A stretch of DNA of 42,126 nt from assembly GCA_964536975.1 (NCBI GenBank), contig CAZHYS010000005.1, positions 1 through 42,126 on the forward strand. The letters run 5' to 3'. Made by a program: the position numbers and the translations under genes. The notes under the pieces were generated by a model, which searched no databases, was not told where the DNA came from, and was given only the letters and a program-made list of their open reading frames with translations. Source of the stretch: JAKQDP01 sp964536975. GTDB lineage: Bacteria > Patescibacteriota > Patescibacteriia > 2-01-FULL-39-33. Shown here piece by piece: positions 19,201-27,424 of the stretch; positions within the stretch are counted from its first letter, which is position 1; every line of letters starts with the position of its first letter.

Positions 19201-19276
19201 TTTCCCAAAAATCCTGCCATTTTTTTTCGCCGTTCTCATCTAAAAAATCTTGATATGTTTTTATTAAATGTTCCAT
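16220..19276 (-). CDS. leuS: Leucyl-tRNA synthetase with embedded Nudix domain and two repeat insertions
   Basis: 1018 residues; ordinary bacterial LeuRS is about 800-870. It charges tRNA-Leu with leucine. Class I signature HVGH is at 55-58, a zinc motif at C165/C168/C182/C185, the editing-domain TTRPDTLFG at 282-290 and GTGAIMAVPAHDERD at 371-385, and KMSKS at 794-798. Three additions explain the length. Residues about 244-277 and 613-645 are near-identical peptides (both contain TPPQPSPYKGEGE) encoded by palindromic repeats. Residues about 402-535 are a complete Nudix-like domain placed directly after the PAHDERD block, before the segment that normally follows in the editing domain (here FTEIDQGQMINSDFLNGL). 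All catalytic motifs of the synthetase are kept, so it should be active. Starts with ATG; no strong SD. Confidence 0.96.
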   Translation of the reverse strand: MEHLIKTYQDFLDENGEKKWQDFWEKEKLFEAKDGKGEKYYCLIEFPYPSAEGLHVGHPRSYTALDIVARKRRMQGHNVLYPIGWDAFGLPAENYAIKTGTHPRIKTEENINNFRRQLKSLGFSFDWSREVNTTDPEYYKWTQWIFLKLFERGLAYKAEVAINFCTSCKVGLANEEVVGGKCERCGGEVVKKVKSQWMLKITEYADRLEKDLDKVDYIERVKTQQRNWIGRSEGAIVQFKISGSNSSPLTRGRLGGGEGDGNNTPPQPSPYKGEGENIVVYTTRPDTLFGATYMVLAPEHELVQQLKDQIENFDEVEKYITDAAKKSDLERTELNKEKTGVELKGIKAINPVNNKEIPVWISDYVLAGYGTGAIMAVPAHDERDFEFAKKFNLPMITVITPNKKNVIGIGAMIQTKDEKFLFQRRDHQTDRNPGMLAFFGGGIEGQEDIEQTLKREVKEELNLEINNFVLLNKLESHNKPGSFLDIFYVRDIKEERIKLGEGAGIEKLDLLEALERDDVTPFTKKAIKYLLENKCFTEIDQGQMINSDFLNGLLPAEAIKKMTAWLEEKGVGKKAVNYKLRDWVFSRQRYWGEPIPVAYCENCASKIKEIFRDNSSPFIRGRLGGGNGDDNTPPQPSPYKGEGEYSIGEILNPGFVPLSEKDLPLVLPEVTEFQAGEDGESPLAKLTDWVNVKCPKCGGEAKRETDTMPQWAGSSWYFLRYCDPRNKKALASEKNLKYWTPVDWYNGGMEHTTLHLLYSRFWHKFLFDIGVVPTDEPYQKRTSHGMVLGEGGEKMSKSRGNVINPDDVVKQYGADTLRVYEMFMGPFDSAIPWDTKGVVGVRRFLDKVWNLFVEHGTPNMEKEDNGNMEILLNQTIKKVSDDIEGMGFNTAVSALMILTNKLMEQKVADQKILEKLLILLSPFAPHLAEELWEKSGHKKSIIIEKWPVADESKLRSETVEFAVQVNGKLRAKISLPPDVSEAEAVAAAKELDNVKKYLSGQEIKKTIFVPGRMISFVV
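17342..17440. repeat. In-frame palindromic repeat in leuS, copy 2
   Basis: Two palindromes back to back: ctcacctttataaggggagg with ctggggaggggt, a spacer, then accccctcctaacctccccc closed by ttataaagggggagg. Translated as residues about 613-645 of LeuRS, after the first Cys pair of a CxxC-type segment (YCENCASKIKEI). Confidence 0.88.
17672..18073 (-). other. Nudix hydrolase-like domain inside the LeuRS editing region
   Basis: LeuRS residues about 402-535. A strand NVIGIGAMIQTKDEKFLFQRR is followed by GMLAFFGGGIEG and the Nudix box: G441, E447, R455-E456, E459-E460. This fits GX5EX7REUXEEXGU except that N462 replaces the last Gly. After it come FLDIFYVRDIKEE and a helical end LLEALERDDVTPFTKKAIKYLLENK. 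It therefore looks like a whole, possibly active domain rather than a fragment. It is not similar in detail to the free-standing Nudix protein at 23675-24142. Confidence 0.85.
18446..18547. repeat. In-frame palindromic repeat in leuS, copy 1
   Basis: Same composite as at 17342-17440, differing at only a few positions outside the spacer. Translated as residues about 244-277, between the strand VQFKISG and IVVYTTRPDTLFG at the entrance of the editing domain. Confidence 0.88.
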
Positions 19277-19366
19277 GTTATGTGTTATATGCTTTGTGTT
19301 TCATGCTTTCAGCATAACAAAAATGTCCGCCTTTTTCAATTGCCGCCGACTGGCCAAAAAATTAAT

Positions 19367-19395
19367 TTGACAAAAACATAAAAAATTGATATAAT
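19367..19395 (+). promoter_or_regulatory. Perfect consensus sigma-70 type promoter
   Basis: TTGACA (19367-19372), 17-nt spacer, TATAAT (19390-19395), 44 nt before the ATG of the aspartoacylase-family gene. Confidence 0.9.
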
Positions 19396-19439
19396 TAAGA
19401 TTAATTAATATAAAATTACTGATTACTGATTCTAATAAT

Positions 19440-20459
19440 ATGTCCCAACACAAATACAAATCCGGCCAAAAAGGCATCAATTTTTCTTCAATAAAAATCA
19501 TGACCGGATCAGACTTATCCTCCCGCCGGCTGGCAATAATGGAGGCTCGCGGTAAAAATCCCGGACCGGTCGTCTGGCTGACCGCCTGTGTCCATGGCGA
19601 CGAAGTCGGCGGTATTGTCGTCATTCAAGAAATTTTCAAACGGCTCCGCAAAAATCCTCTCAAAAAAGGCGCTATCCATGCTTTCCCGCTGATGAACCCC
19701 GTCGGATTTGAAACGGGCTCGCACAACATCATTATTAGCAATGAAATATCGCCGCGCAAAGAAGATCTCAACCGCTCTTTCCCCGGTGACAAAAACGGCT
19801 CTATGGCTGAGAGAATCGCCGACAAAATTTTCTCCACCATCATTGAAACCAAGCCTACCATCGTCCTTGATCTCCATAATGACTGGATCAAATCAATCCC
19901 CTACACCTTGATTGACCCGTATCCGGGAGTCAAATACCGCGACGCCTATGAGGCGACCAAAAAATTCAGCCGCGAAATCGGGCTCTTGGTCATCAACGAG
20001 CAAGAAGAAGCAGACGACGCCGACGAACTCCGCCGATCGCTTTCCGGCAGCCTCATCCGTCGCAATATTCCCGCTCTAACTCTTGAGCTTGGCGGTTCAT
20101 ACGTTATTGACGAAAAAAATATCAACCAAGGCGTCCGCTCCGTTTGGAATCTTTTGGTCGCCTTAAAAATGGTGGAGCCGGTAGAAATAGAAGATGCCGA
20201 ATACAAAACACCGGAAGGATTTGAAGATAAAATTTTGCGTTATTCTCATTTGCCGGTCAGTTCCGCCAGCGGCATCACTAGATTTCTGGCCAAGCCCGGC
20301 GATGTCGTCAAAGAAGGCCAACCGGTCGCCCGCGTCTATAACGTCTTTGGCAAACACGAAGAAACAATCAACGCCATCAGTGACGGCGTGCTCTTGGGCA
20401 ATTCCGATTCGGTCGTCGCCTTGCCCGGCATCCCGCTTATGGCTTTCGGACTATTGTAA
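19440..20459 (+). CDS. Succinylglutamate desuccinylase/aspartoacylase family zinc hydrolase
   Basis: 339 residues. The family (M14-like zinc deacylases/carboxypeptidases) hydrolyses N-acyl amino acids or related amides. Zinc ligands are visible as HGDE (H52, E55) and DLHND (H146), with the substrate Arg in DLNRSFPG (109-116) and a candidate catalytic Glu in LTLELGGSY. The C-terminal beta domain (ITRFLAKPGDVVKEGQPVARVYN) is as in other members. The exact substrate cannot be told. It is a single-gene transcript with a consensus promoter and strong terminator, and one of few plus-strand genes in this half of the window. Confidence 0.87.
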   Translation: MSQHKYKSGQKGINFSSIKIMTGSDLSSRRLAIMEARGKNPGPVVWLTACVHGDEVGGIVVIQEIFKRLRKNPLKKGAIHAFPLMNPVGFETGSHNIIISNEISPRKEDLNRSFPGDKNGSMAERIADKIFSTIIETKPTIVLDLHNDWIKSIPYTLIDPYPGVKYRDAYEATKKFSREIGLLVINEQEEADDADELRRSLSGSLIRRNIPALTLELGGSYVIDEKNINQGVRSVWNLLVALKMVEPVEIEDAEYKTPEGFEDKILRYSHLPVSSASGITRFLAKPGDVVKEGQPVARVYNVFGKHEETINAISDGVLLGNSDSVVALPGIPLMAFGLL

Positions 20460-20490
20460 ATTTTTTTAAAATAAAGAATCACTACTTTTA

Positions 20491-20531
20491 AAAACGCTTC
20501 ATTCCAATTATCCGGAATGAAGCGTTTTTTT
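20491..20531 (+). terminator. Strong intrinsic terminator
   Basis: Stem AACGCTTCATTCC/GGAATGAAGCGTT with an 8-nt loop, then a run of seven T. Ends the aspartoacylase-family transcript. Confidence 0.93.
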
Positions 20532-20635
20532 GTTATGTCTAGGTAATAATTCTTAATTTTCAAACGAATAATTGTTGAATTGTCCCCACCACAGGCGCTT
20601 GCCAGCCTTTAGCGGGGACAAGCACCCGCATCGTG

Positions 20636-20672
20636 TTGACTTTTGACTTTATAGACTTTACGAACTTTTAAC
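20636..20672. repeat. Degenerate 'gactttat' word array at the 3' end of the beta-helix gene
   Basis: ttgacttttgactttatag, actttacga, acttttaacttt; four units, ending 9 nt from the stop of the minus-strand gene at 20681. Before it (20558-20583) is a fragment of the 100-bp element (acgaataattgttgaattgt). Confidence 0.65.
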
Positions 20673-20680
20673 TTTCTCTC

Positions 20681-23575
20681 TTACCACTCCGCCATTTCCC
20701 AGCCAGTCGGATAGGCCATGCTGGTGGAGACATTCTTGATGACATTCTCATCTTTGAAGCCGTTTTGGGAGAAAACCGTGGCGCTGACTAAATGCTTGTG
20801 GCCGTCTAAGATGTAATAGATCTCATCGGAGCCGGCGTATTGGATGAGGGAGCCATCGGGATAGCTGGAAGAATTGGTAATTTCACAAGCGCTGTCTTTG
20901 GTGTAATCAGTCTCAAACGCATCTTGGATAAGAACGGCCCTGTTTCTGAAATAGGCGCTATAGAGACCGGAGACCGGGCAAAGCTTGTCATCGGGCAAGA
21001 CCGCGTAAAGTTTGGAACTGTTGACAAACCTAATAAGACGAGAGCCGGGACGAACAGTAACATTCTTGTCTATATTTATTTGATCAAATTCATCTTGAGA
21101 GATGGTTTCCACGGTTTGGGTGTTCCAGGTGCCTGTTTTCCAAGTCCAATAGGTGACTTCATTGGAAAATAACCTTCGTTTATTATCTGAACCGATATGG
21201 TAGACGGCGGGGTTAGTGGCAGTCTTGATATATCTGCCTTTAAAGAAGGTGTTTCTGATAGTTTGGGCGCCTGATTGATCGGAGTTGGTGGTAGTAGTCA
21301 CAACCGGAGTCGTGGCTCCCCCACTGCCACCACTGGTGGTGGGCGGGATATAGGTGCAAGATTGGGACTCGGCTGGTTTGCCGGTGGCCGTACCGCACGA
21401 GTTGCTGTCCGTGCAAGTCCTGATCTGGCGACCGGAGGAATTACACACGCTCCAACCGGTACAAACCCAGTTCGGAGAGCAGGAAGTTACAGGCGGAGTA
21501 TAGACGCAAGACTGAGAGGTAGAGGTCGCGGTGCCGCAATTATTGCTATCAGTACAAGTCCTAGTTTGGATTTGAGATGATGGACAGGGAGAAGGGGACC
21601 AAGCAGTGCAGGACCAATTGGGAGAACAGGTATAAACACAAGAGCGGGATTCGGCCGGTTTATTGATAGTGGTGCCGCAATAATTGGCATCAACGCAGGT
21701 ACAAGTCTGGATTTGAGAAGCAGGACAGGTGGCGGGAGACCAAGCGGTACAAGACCACTCCTCTTCGCAAGGAGACGGCTCACCGCTTTCGTAAGCGCCG
21801 ACATCTGGAGCAGATCCATAATATGGCAAAGTTACGGGATCATTTGCGCTCCACGTTCTTGGTTCACTCAAAACTATCGTATTGGTACTGTCGTCAATGG
21901 AAACAATTTGTACAGCGGCGCTATCGTTGATAATTATTGAATCCGGCGTGTCCAAATATTCTCCGTTTAATGGGTAACCGTCAGAAAAATATGAAGCGCG
22001 ATCAACTGTCAATTGCGTGGAATTGCTGCCTGAGTTTGTCGCGTGAGTTAGCGGCATTCCGGCATCAACGGCCGGACTGCCATCAACCAATCTAAAATCT
22101 TCATTGGAATAGTTGACAAACATGTCCCCCACGGCAGTAGTAACCATAATGCTTCCGACGTCAGGATAGTCCGGGCCGCAACAGCTTTGATAATCAGCAA
22201 ATATCGCCGGCGTCATAGCTGCTCTCCATTTTTCCCAAGCGATTGTTTGGCTTGGCCCGAATTTATAGAGATTGTGTTGAAATCTCAATGAGGCATAAGT
22301 CAAATTAAAGGCCGAAGCATTGTTGATATGGATTAAATACCCGCCGATTGAAGAATCGTTGTTAAAAAATAAATTATTTTTCCAGTTCGCTCGGCCGGTA
22401 TCGCCACCGGAATAAGTGGAATCGCCGACATTACAAAGGCCGTCACAATTTTCCGGATAATACTGGTTATTTGAAGAATTAAAAAAAGTATTATTGTAAT
22501 AAACTATGGGATTTGGGTAGGCGTAGGCACTAGTATTTGAACGTATCAAAACATTATTTCTGGCAATAATATGCCCGGATGTCCCGGGAATATAATTATC
22601 AGCTCCGCTATGAATTTTAAAAGCCGGCCCCGTCACGCTAGTTGAAACTTTATTGCCCTCTATTAACATATGATGAGAGAGGCCATGGCTGCTGACATCC
22701 AAATTATCGGCTCCGTTATTCCAAATGCCTGTTGTTTGATTGTAGCCATTATTATATATAATGTTATTTCTAATAATCACATGATTGGTGCCGACTGAAG
22801 CGCCGCCAATCTCAATCCCATCCCAATTGCCCGCGCCTTCATTATTATAGACTTCATTATCGTGAATGTTCCAATATCCGCCCGAAGCGCTCCAGAGAGT
22901 GATGCCCGCTCCCGGCCCATCATGAACCTCGCAATATGCTATCTCAGAAAACGCGGGCACACTGCATCCGGTTGCTATAATCTGCGAATCAACGCCGTAA
23001 ATTGTGCCGGCGTGATGAACATCCAAATATAGCAATTTCAAATGCGTGCTATTGTTATGAATTAAAATATTTTCGTATGGGGAATTTCTCACTTCAAAGC
23101 CGGAAAAAGTAATATATGATGCGCCATTAAAACGAACCAGCGTGTCATATCTGATAATATTTAATCCGGTTCCATCAATAATCGCTCTATTGTCAGGGTT
23201 TGTTTGAAACACTATAGGATTGCCGGCTGTGCCACTTATGGTAAAAGTCACCTTCTCATTATATACTCCCGCCGCGACATTCACTGTATCCCCGGCCGTG
23301 GCGATATTGGCCGCTTTTTGGATGGTTTTGAAAGCGGTGGACGAGGAGATGCCGTCATTGGAGTCATTGCCACTAGCTCCGTCAACATAGTAAGTCGTGG
23401 CGGCGGCCATAGTATAAATGCCTTTAATTTGCGGCTGACTGTAAATAAAAAGTTCCAAACCTATGTTGGATAAGTAACCGTAAATACCGAAAAATATACA
23501 AAAAAAAGACACTGTTAAAACGGCCAATGTCTTGGAAAAAGCGTTAAATTGCTTGAAATGATAATGTTTGGGCAT
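20681..23575 (-). CDS. Secreted right-handed beta-helix protein with TSP1-like repeats
   Basis: 964 residues. A signal or anchor segment lies at about 15-38 (LAVLTVSFFCIFFGIYGYL). From about 62 a pectate-lyase-like beta-helix begins with the family start YYVDGASGNDSNDGISSSTAF and AGDTVNVAAGVYNEKV, followed by many Asn-rich coils (IIRNNIIYNNGYN) to about 590. Residues about 602-742 hold three thrombospondin-1-like repeats (C-x3-WSCTAWSPxxCPxSQ, RTCTDSNxCGT, SQSC). A Ser/Gly/Thr linker leads to a C-terminal region of three related modules (SRLIRFVNSSKLYAVLPDD, SLIQYAGSDEIYYILDG) that I know from other Patescibacteria surface proteins but cannot name. Role: probably surface carbohydrate binding or cleavage; no catalytic residues are evident. 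Confidence 0.85.
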   Translation of the reverse strand: MPKHYHFKQFNAFSKTLAVLTVSFFCIFFGIYGYLSNIGLELFIYSQPQIKGIYTMAAATTYYVDGASGNDSNDGISSSTAFKTIQKAANIATAGDTVNVAAGVYNEKVTFTISGTAGNPIVFQTNPDNRAIIDGTGLNIIRYDTLVRFNGASYITFSGFEVRNSPYENILIHNNSTHLKLLYLDVHHAGTIYGVDSQIIATGCSVPAFSEIAYCEVHDGPGAGITLWSASGGYWNIHDNEVYNNEGAGNWDGIEIGGASVGTNHVIIRNNIIYNNGYNQTTGIWNNGADNLDVSSHGLSHHMLIEGNKVSTSVTGPAFKIHSGADNYIPGTSGHIIARNNVLIRSNTSAYAYPNPIVYYNNTFFNSSNNQYYPENCDGLCNVGDSTYSGGDTGRANWKNNLFFNNDSSIGGYLIHINNASAFNLTYASLRFQHNLYKFGPSQTIAWEKWRAAMTPAIFADYQSCCGPDYPDVGSIMVTTAVGDMFVNYSNEDFRLVDGSPAVDAGMPLTHATNSGSNSTQLTVDRASYFSDGYPLNGEYLDTPDSIIINDSAAVQIVSIDDSTNTIVLSEPRTWSANDPVTLPYYGSAPDVGAYESGEPSPCEEEWSCTAWSPATCPASQIQTCTCVDANYCGTTINKPAESRSCVYTCSPNWSCTAWSPSPCPSSQIQTRTCTDSNNCGTATSTSQSCVYTPPVTSCSPNWVCTGWSVCNSSGRQIRTCTDSNSCGTATGKPAESQSCTYIPPTTSGGSGGATTPVVTTTTNSDQSGAQTIRNTFFKGRYIKTATNPAVYHIGSDNKRRLFSNEVTYWTWKTGTWNTQTVETISQDEFDQINIDKNVTVRPGSRLIRFVNSSKLYAVLPDDKLCPVSGLYSAYFRNRAVLIQDAFETDYTKDSACEITNSSSYPDGSLIQYAGSDEIYYILDGHKHLVSATVFSQNGFKDENVIKNVSTSMAYPTGWEMAEW

Positions 23576-23617
23576 TGATTCTTCAGCTTTATTTATCCCC
23601 CATCAATCAATATGATA

Positions 23618-23626
23618 ATTATAACA
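23618..23626 (-). promoter_or_regulatory. Extended -10 promoter for the beta-helix gene
   Basis: TGTTATAAT on the minus strand, 43-51 nt before the ATG at 23575, without a clear -35 box. Confidence 0.45.
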
Positions 23627-23674
23627 AAAATCAAAAAACAAAAAAACAGCGCCGGACTTCCTTGTTCGACGCCA

Positions 23675-24142
23675 TCAGCTTGCTGCCTCCCAAAAAAAGG
23701 ACTCCGTCTTTTCTCCGGTCGCGTCATAATAAATCCGCCCATGGCCTCTTCCTCTAGCCAAAACCATCGGGAGCCACAAGCGATCGGAGTCCCACATTCC
23801 ATCATAAGGAATCCCGTCAATAGGAAACCACTGCGGCCTCATTTCCCCGGTCTCGGCCGGCTCTCCTGTCCAGTCGTAAGCCAAGAAAACAAACACCTTG
23901 TACTTGAGCTCACCGGCAAAGTAAAAATCCACTATGCCGGCTTCTTGCAAATCAACCGGCCTGACGATCAGCTCTGATTCTTCCCTAATTTCCCGAACCG
24001 CCGCGGCCTTGATGTCCTCCCCCAATCTTGGTTTTCCACCAAAACCGTTCCATTTCCCCTCGCCAAATCCCTCCTTCTTCATAGCCAGCAAAATTCTTTC
24101 GCCAGCCTCATCCAGAACAAAACAGACTGTGCCGACTTTCAT
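23675..24142 (-). CDS. MutT/MTH1-type Nudix hydrolase
   Basis: 155 residues, normal for a single Nudix domain. Likely role: removal of oxidised purine nucleoside triphosphates such as 8-oxo-dGTP from the nucleotide pool. The Nudix box reads from G36 (GKPRLGEDIKAAAVREIREE); Glu replaces the last consensus Gly (ESEL). GKWNGFGGKPRLGED is the hallmark of the MTH1 branch rather than E. coli MutT. C-terminal RGRGHGRIYYDATGEKTESFF is also MTH1-like. It lies 50 nt downstream of uvrA, so both repair genes may be cotranscribed. Confidence 0.9.
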   Translation of the reverse strand: MKVGTVCFVLDEAGERILLAMKKEGFGEGKWNGFGGKPRLGEDIKAAAVREIREESELIVRPVDLQEAGIVDFYFAGELKYKVFVFLAYDWTGEPAETGEMRPQWFPIDGIPYDGMWDSDRLWLPMVLARGRGHGRIYYDATGEKTESFFWEAAS

Positions 24143-24192
24143 TGTTGCCTCCTCTTCCTAGTTCCTATTTCCTAACTCCTAATTCCTTCCCC

Positions 24193-27039
24193 CTATTTAA
24201 TCAATTTCGCCAGATATTGTCCAGTATATCCTTTTTTCACCTTGGCCACCTCTAGTGGCGTGCCGGCCGCTACTACTTCGCCGCCACCCTTTCCGCCTTC
24301 CGGACCGAGATCAATTATCCAGTCGGCAGATTTGATCACATCAAGATTGTGTTCTATTACCAAAACTGAATTCCCCTTCTCCACCAGCTTATCCATCACT
24401 TGCAACAGTCTTTTGACATCATCAAAATGCAAGCCGGTCGTCGGTTCATCAAGAATGTACATGGTCTTGCCGGTCGGCCGGCGGGACAATTCGGTCGCCA
24501 GCTTGACTCGTTGCGCCTCGCCGCCTGACAATGTGGTCGCGCTTTGGCCCAAATGCAGGTAGCCCAAACCAACCTCTTCCAAAATCTGCAATTTATCCAC
24601 GATCTGCTGATGCCGGGCAAAAAAAATCTTCGCTTCACTCACCGACAGCGCCAACACATCGGCGATGTTTTTGTCTTTGTAATGGATTTCCAACGCTTGA
24701 TTGTTGTATCTCCGGCCATGGCACTCTTCGCATTCCACATACACATCCGGCAAAAATTGCATCTCAATTTTGACCATACCATCGCCGGAACAAGTCTCAC
24801 ATCGGCCGCCACCTTTGACATTGAAGCTGAAATGCCCCTGTTTGAAGCCGCGCATCTTGCTCTCCGGCAGACTGGCGTACAAGTCGCGGATATAAGTAAA
24901 TACGCCGGTATAAGTCGCCGGGTTGGAACGCGGCGTCCGGCCGATTGGCGACTGATCAATGTCAATCACTTTGTCCAGATTTTCCAAACCTTTGATTTCC
25001 TTGTGCGCGCCGGGCAAATCCTTGGTCCGATAAAACCGATTGGCCAGCGCCTTGGCCAAAATTTCCGTCATTAGTGTTGATTTGCCGCTACCGGACACGC
25101 CGGTAATACACACCAATTTTCCTAAAGGAATTTTAACGTCAATATTTTTCAAGTTGAATTCGCGCGCGCCTTTTATCTCAATAAATCTGCCATTGCCGTC
25201 CCGGAATTCGCGCCGCGGTTCTATTTTTTTCCGACCAGACAGATATTCACCGGTGATTGATTTCCTGTTTTTCTTGATTTGTTCATAAGTTCCGGCCGCC
25301 ACCACTTCGCCGCCCAGCCGGCCGGCGCCCGGTCCGATATCAATCAAATAATCAGCTTCTTCCATCATCTGCTCGTCGTGCTCTACCACAATAACCGAGT
25401 TGCCTTTTTCTCGCAGATTTTTGAGAGTGTTTATCAGTTTCGCGTTATCGCGGGAATGCAATCCGATTGACGGCTCATCCAAAATATAAATCACGCTCTC
25501 CAAACCGGATCCAATCTGGGTCGCCAACCGCACCCGCTGAGCCTCGCCACCGGCCAGCGTATTGGCGCTGCGGCTCAAAGTAAGATAATTCAAGCCGACA
25601 TTCTGCAAAAAACCGAGCTTCTTGGTCGCTTCCTTAATAATCTGTTTGGCGATTTTGCCCTCGCGAGAAGTGTCTTTCCATTTCTTATTTAATTTGTTGA
25701 AAAACTCCGCTGTCTGATCAATATCCAAATCGGTCACCTCGGCAATGGACAATCCGTCCACAGTCACGCCCAGCGCTTCCGGTTTGAGACGTTTGCCGCC
25801 GCAGGATGGACAAGTGGATACCCGCATATATTCTTCCAAAGTCTTTTGGAGGTATTCGGACTTGGTGTCGTTGTATTTGTCGTTGATGAATTCTATCAAT
25901 CCGGGAAATTTCATCATCCTGCCGTCCACCTCATATTCCTCGTCGCCAGTGCCGGAAAAAATTATTTCCAGCGCTTTGTCTGGCAATTCGGCGACTGGCA
26001 CATTCATTTGGAATTTGTATTTTTGCGCCACTTTGTCCAGTAGTTTGGCATTGGAGTTCTGGGAAGCGAAATTCCGCGACCAGGGCTTGATCGCCCCTTC
26101 GGCCAAAGTCAGTCGTCTGTTGGGAATAATGAGATTCTTGTCGGGAACCAGCTTGATGCCGATGCCGCGGCAAGCCGGGCAAGCGCCGAACGGCGAGTTG
26201 AAAGAAAAACTGCGCGGCTCCACTTCCGGCAAATTGATGCCGCAATTATGACAAACGTAATAAAGATTAAAATTGATATCCTCGTCTTTTTCCGCCAGAT
26301 AAAGATTCATGAAACCGTTGCCCAAATCAAGCGCCAAATTGAGCGCTTTTTCCAAACGATCAAATTCCGGATCCCCCTTCTGTTGCTTTTTCATTTCCTG
26401 GGACACGCTCATACTGTCCACCAAAATCTCAATCGTGTGATTGATGTTTTTGTCCAAACTCAAATTCTTTGCCTCATCAATGTTGTAAAAGTGATCATCA
26501 ATCCGAAGCAATTCATAATTGGCCCGGCTAATGGCTTCAATCTGTTTGGCATGATTGCCTTTTTTATTGAAAATCACCGGCGCCAACAGCTGCACCCTCG
26601 TACCGGCCGGCAGGGCGACTATCTTTTCCAAAATTTGTTTCGGCGTCTGGCGGGAAATTTCCTTGCCGCACTTGGGACAATGGACGACGCCGACCTTGGC
26701 ATAAAGCAGGCGGAGATAGTCGTAAATTTCCGTCACTGTGCCGACAGTGGAACGCGGATTGACCGAGGATGATTTCTGGTCAATGGCAATAGTCGGCGAC
26801 AAACCTTCTATGCTGTCCACGTCCGGCTTGTCCATCAAATCCAAAAACTGCTTGGCATAAGAAGACAAACTCTCCGCGTAACGCCGCTGGCCTTCGGCAT
26901 AAATCGTATCAAAGGCCAAGGACGATTTGCCGCTGCCGGATAATCCGGTGATAACGACCAACTTGTCTTTGGGAATATCAATACTGATATTTTTGAGATT
27001 GTTTACTCGCGATCCTTTGATAGAAATTTTGTTGGACAT
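24193..27039 (-). CDS. uvrA: Excinuclease ABC subunit A
   Basis: 948 residues, full length. UvrA is the damage-recognition ATPase of nucleotide excision repair and loads UvrB. Two ABC ATPase halves: Walker A GLSGSGKSS (32-40) and GVSGSGKST in the second half; signatures LAGGEAQRVRLA and LSGGEAQRVKLA. Zinc modules are CPKCGKE, CHNCG...CPACRG, and CETCSG...CEECHG. The insertion domain is present (MSVSQEMKKQQKGDPEF). No repeat insertion is present. uvrB and uvrC are not in the window. Confidence 0.98.
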   Translation of the reverse strand: MSNKISIKGSRVNNLKNISIDIPKDKLVVITGLSGSGKSSLAFDTIYAEGQRRYAESLSSYAKQFLDLMDKPDVDSIEGLSPTIAIDQKSSSVNPRSTVGTVTEIYDYLRLLYAKVGVVHCPKCGKEISRQTPKQILEKIVALPAGTRVQLLAPVIFNKKGNHAKQIEAISRANYELLRIDDHFYNIDEAKNLSLDKNINHTIEILVDSMSVSQEMKKQQKGDPEFDRLEKALNLALDLGNGFMNLYLAEKDEDINFNLYYVCHNCGINLPEVEPRSFSFNSPFGACPACRGIGIKLVPDKNLIIPNRRLTLAEGAIKPWSRNFASQNSNAKLLDKVAQKYKFQMNVPVAELPDKALEIIFSGTGDEEYEVDGRMMKFPGLIEFINDKYNDTKSEYLQKTLEEYMRVSTCPSCGGKRLKPEALGVTVDGLSIAEVTDLDIDQTAEFFNKLNKKWKDTSREGKIAKQIIKEATKKLGFLQNVGLNYLTLSRSANTLAGGEAQRVRLATQIGSGLESVIYILDEPSIGLHSRDNAKLINTLKNLREKGNSVIVVEHDEQMMEEADYLIDIGPGAGRLGGEVVAAGTYEQIKKNRKSITGEYLSGRKKIEPRREFRDGNGRFIEIKGAREFNLKNIDVKIPLGKLVCITGVSGSGKSTLMTEILAKALANRFYRTKDLPGAHKEIKGLENLDKVIDIDQSPIGRTPRSNPATYTGVFTYIRDLYASLPESKMRGFKQGHFSFNVKGGGRCETCSGDGMVKIEMQFLPDVYVECEECHGRRYNNQALEIHYKDKNIADVLALSVSEAKIFFARHQQIVDKLQILEEVGLGYLHLGQSATTLSGGEAQRVKLATELSRRPTGKTMYILDEPTTGLHFDDVKRLLQVMDKLVEKGNSVLVIEHNLDVIKSADWIIDLGPEGGKGGGEVVAAGTPLEVAKVKKGYTGQYLAKLIK

Positions 27040-27162
27040 AATTTAGCTTTTAGCTAATTAGCTTTTTAGCTTCTTAAATTATAAAAACCGTGGTCATTAA
27101 ATTATCCGCCGATGAATAATTTCAAATTTTCAATTTATAATTTTAAAACAATTTTCAATTTT

Positions 27163-27269
27163 AAATGGATAATTGTCATATTGTTTCATTGTTATATCGT
27201 TGTTATGTCCCAACAATAGAGGTAGCACCCAACAATTTAACAATCCGCCGTGGCGGACAATTAGACAAT
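27163..27269 (+). repeat. About 100-bp dispersed intergenic element, copy 4
   Basis: atggataattgtcatattg, ccaacaatagaggtagcacc, aacaatttaacaatccgc and the closing palindrome CCGCCGTGGCGG. The 385-nt gap 27040-27424 also holds 'ttagctaattagc' words near uvrA, a 'gactttat' array (27270-27312) and the por terminator; no gene is visible. Confidence 0.8.
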
Positions 27270-27312
27270 TTTACTTTATAAACTTTATGGACTTTACGAA
27301 CTTTCGACTTCA
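27270..27312. repeat. Degenerate 'gactttat' word array
   Basis: ttttactttataa, actttatgg, actttacga, actttcgacttc; four to five units next to copy 4 of the 100-bp element, between uvrA and porB. Confidence 0.6.
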
Positions 27313-27388
27313 TACCCCGTTTCAAATCAACCTTCATTATACCGGAAAGTGTCAATGGTGTCAAAGCCTTTTTCTGGCAAAACCAAAA

Positions 27389-27408
27389 CCGTCAGCCGCG
27401 GCTGACGG
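27389..27408 (-). terminator. Terminator hairpin of the por operon
   Basis: Perfect 20-nt palindrome CCGTCAGCCGCGGCTGACGG, followed on the minus strand by TTTTGGTTTTG, 17 nt after the porB stop codon. Confidence 0.75.
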
Positions 27409-27424
27409 AATGAGTCGTTTTCTT

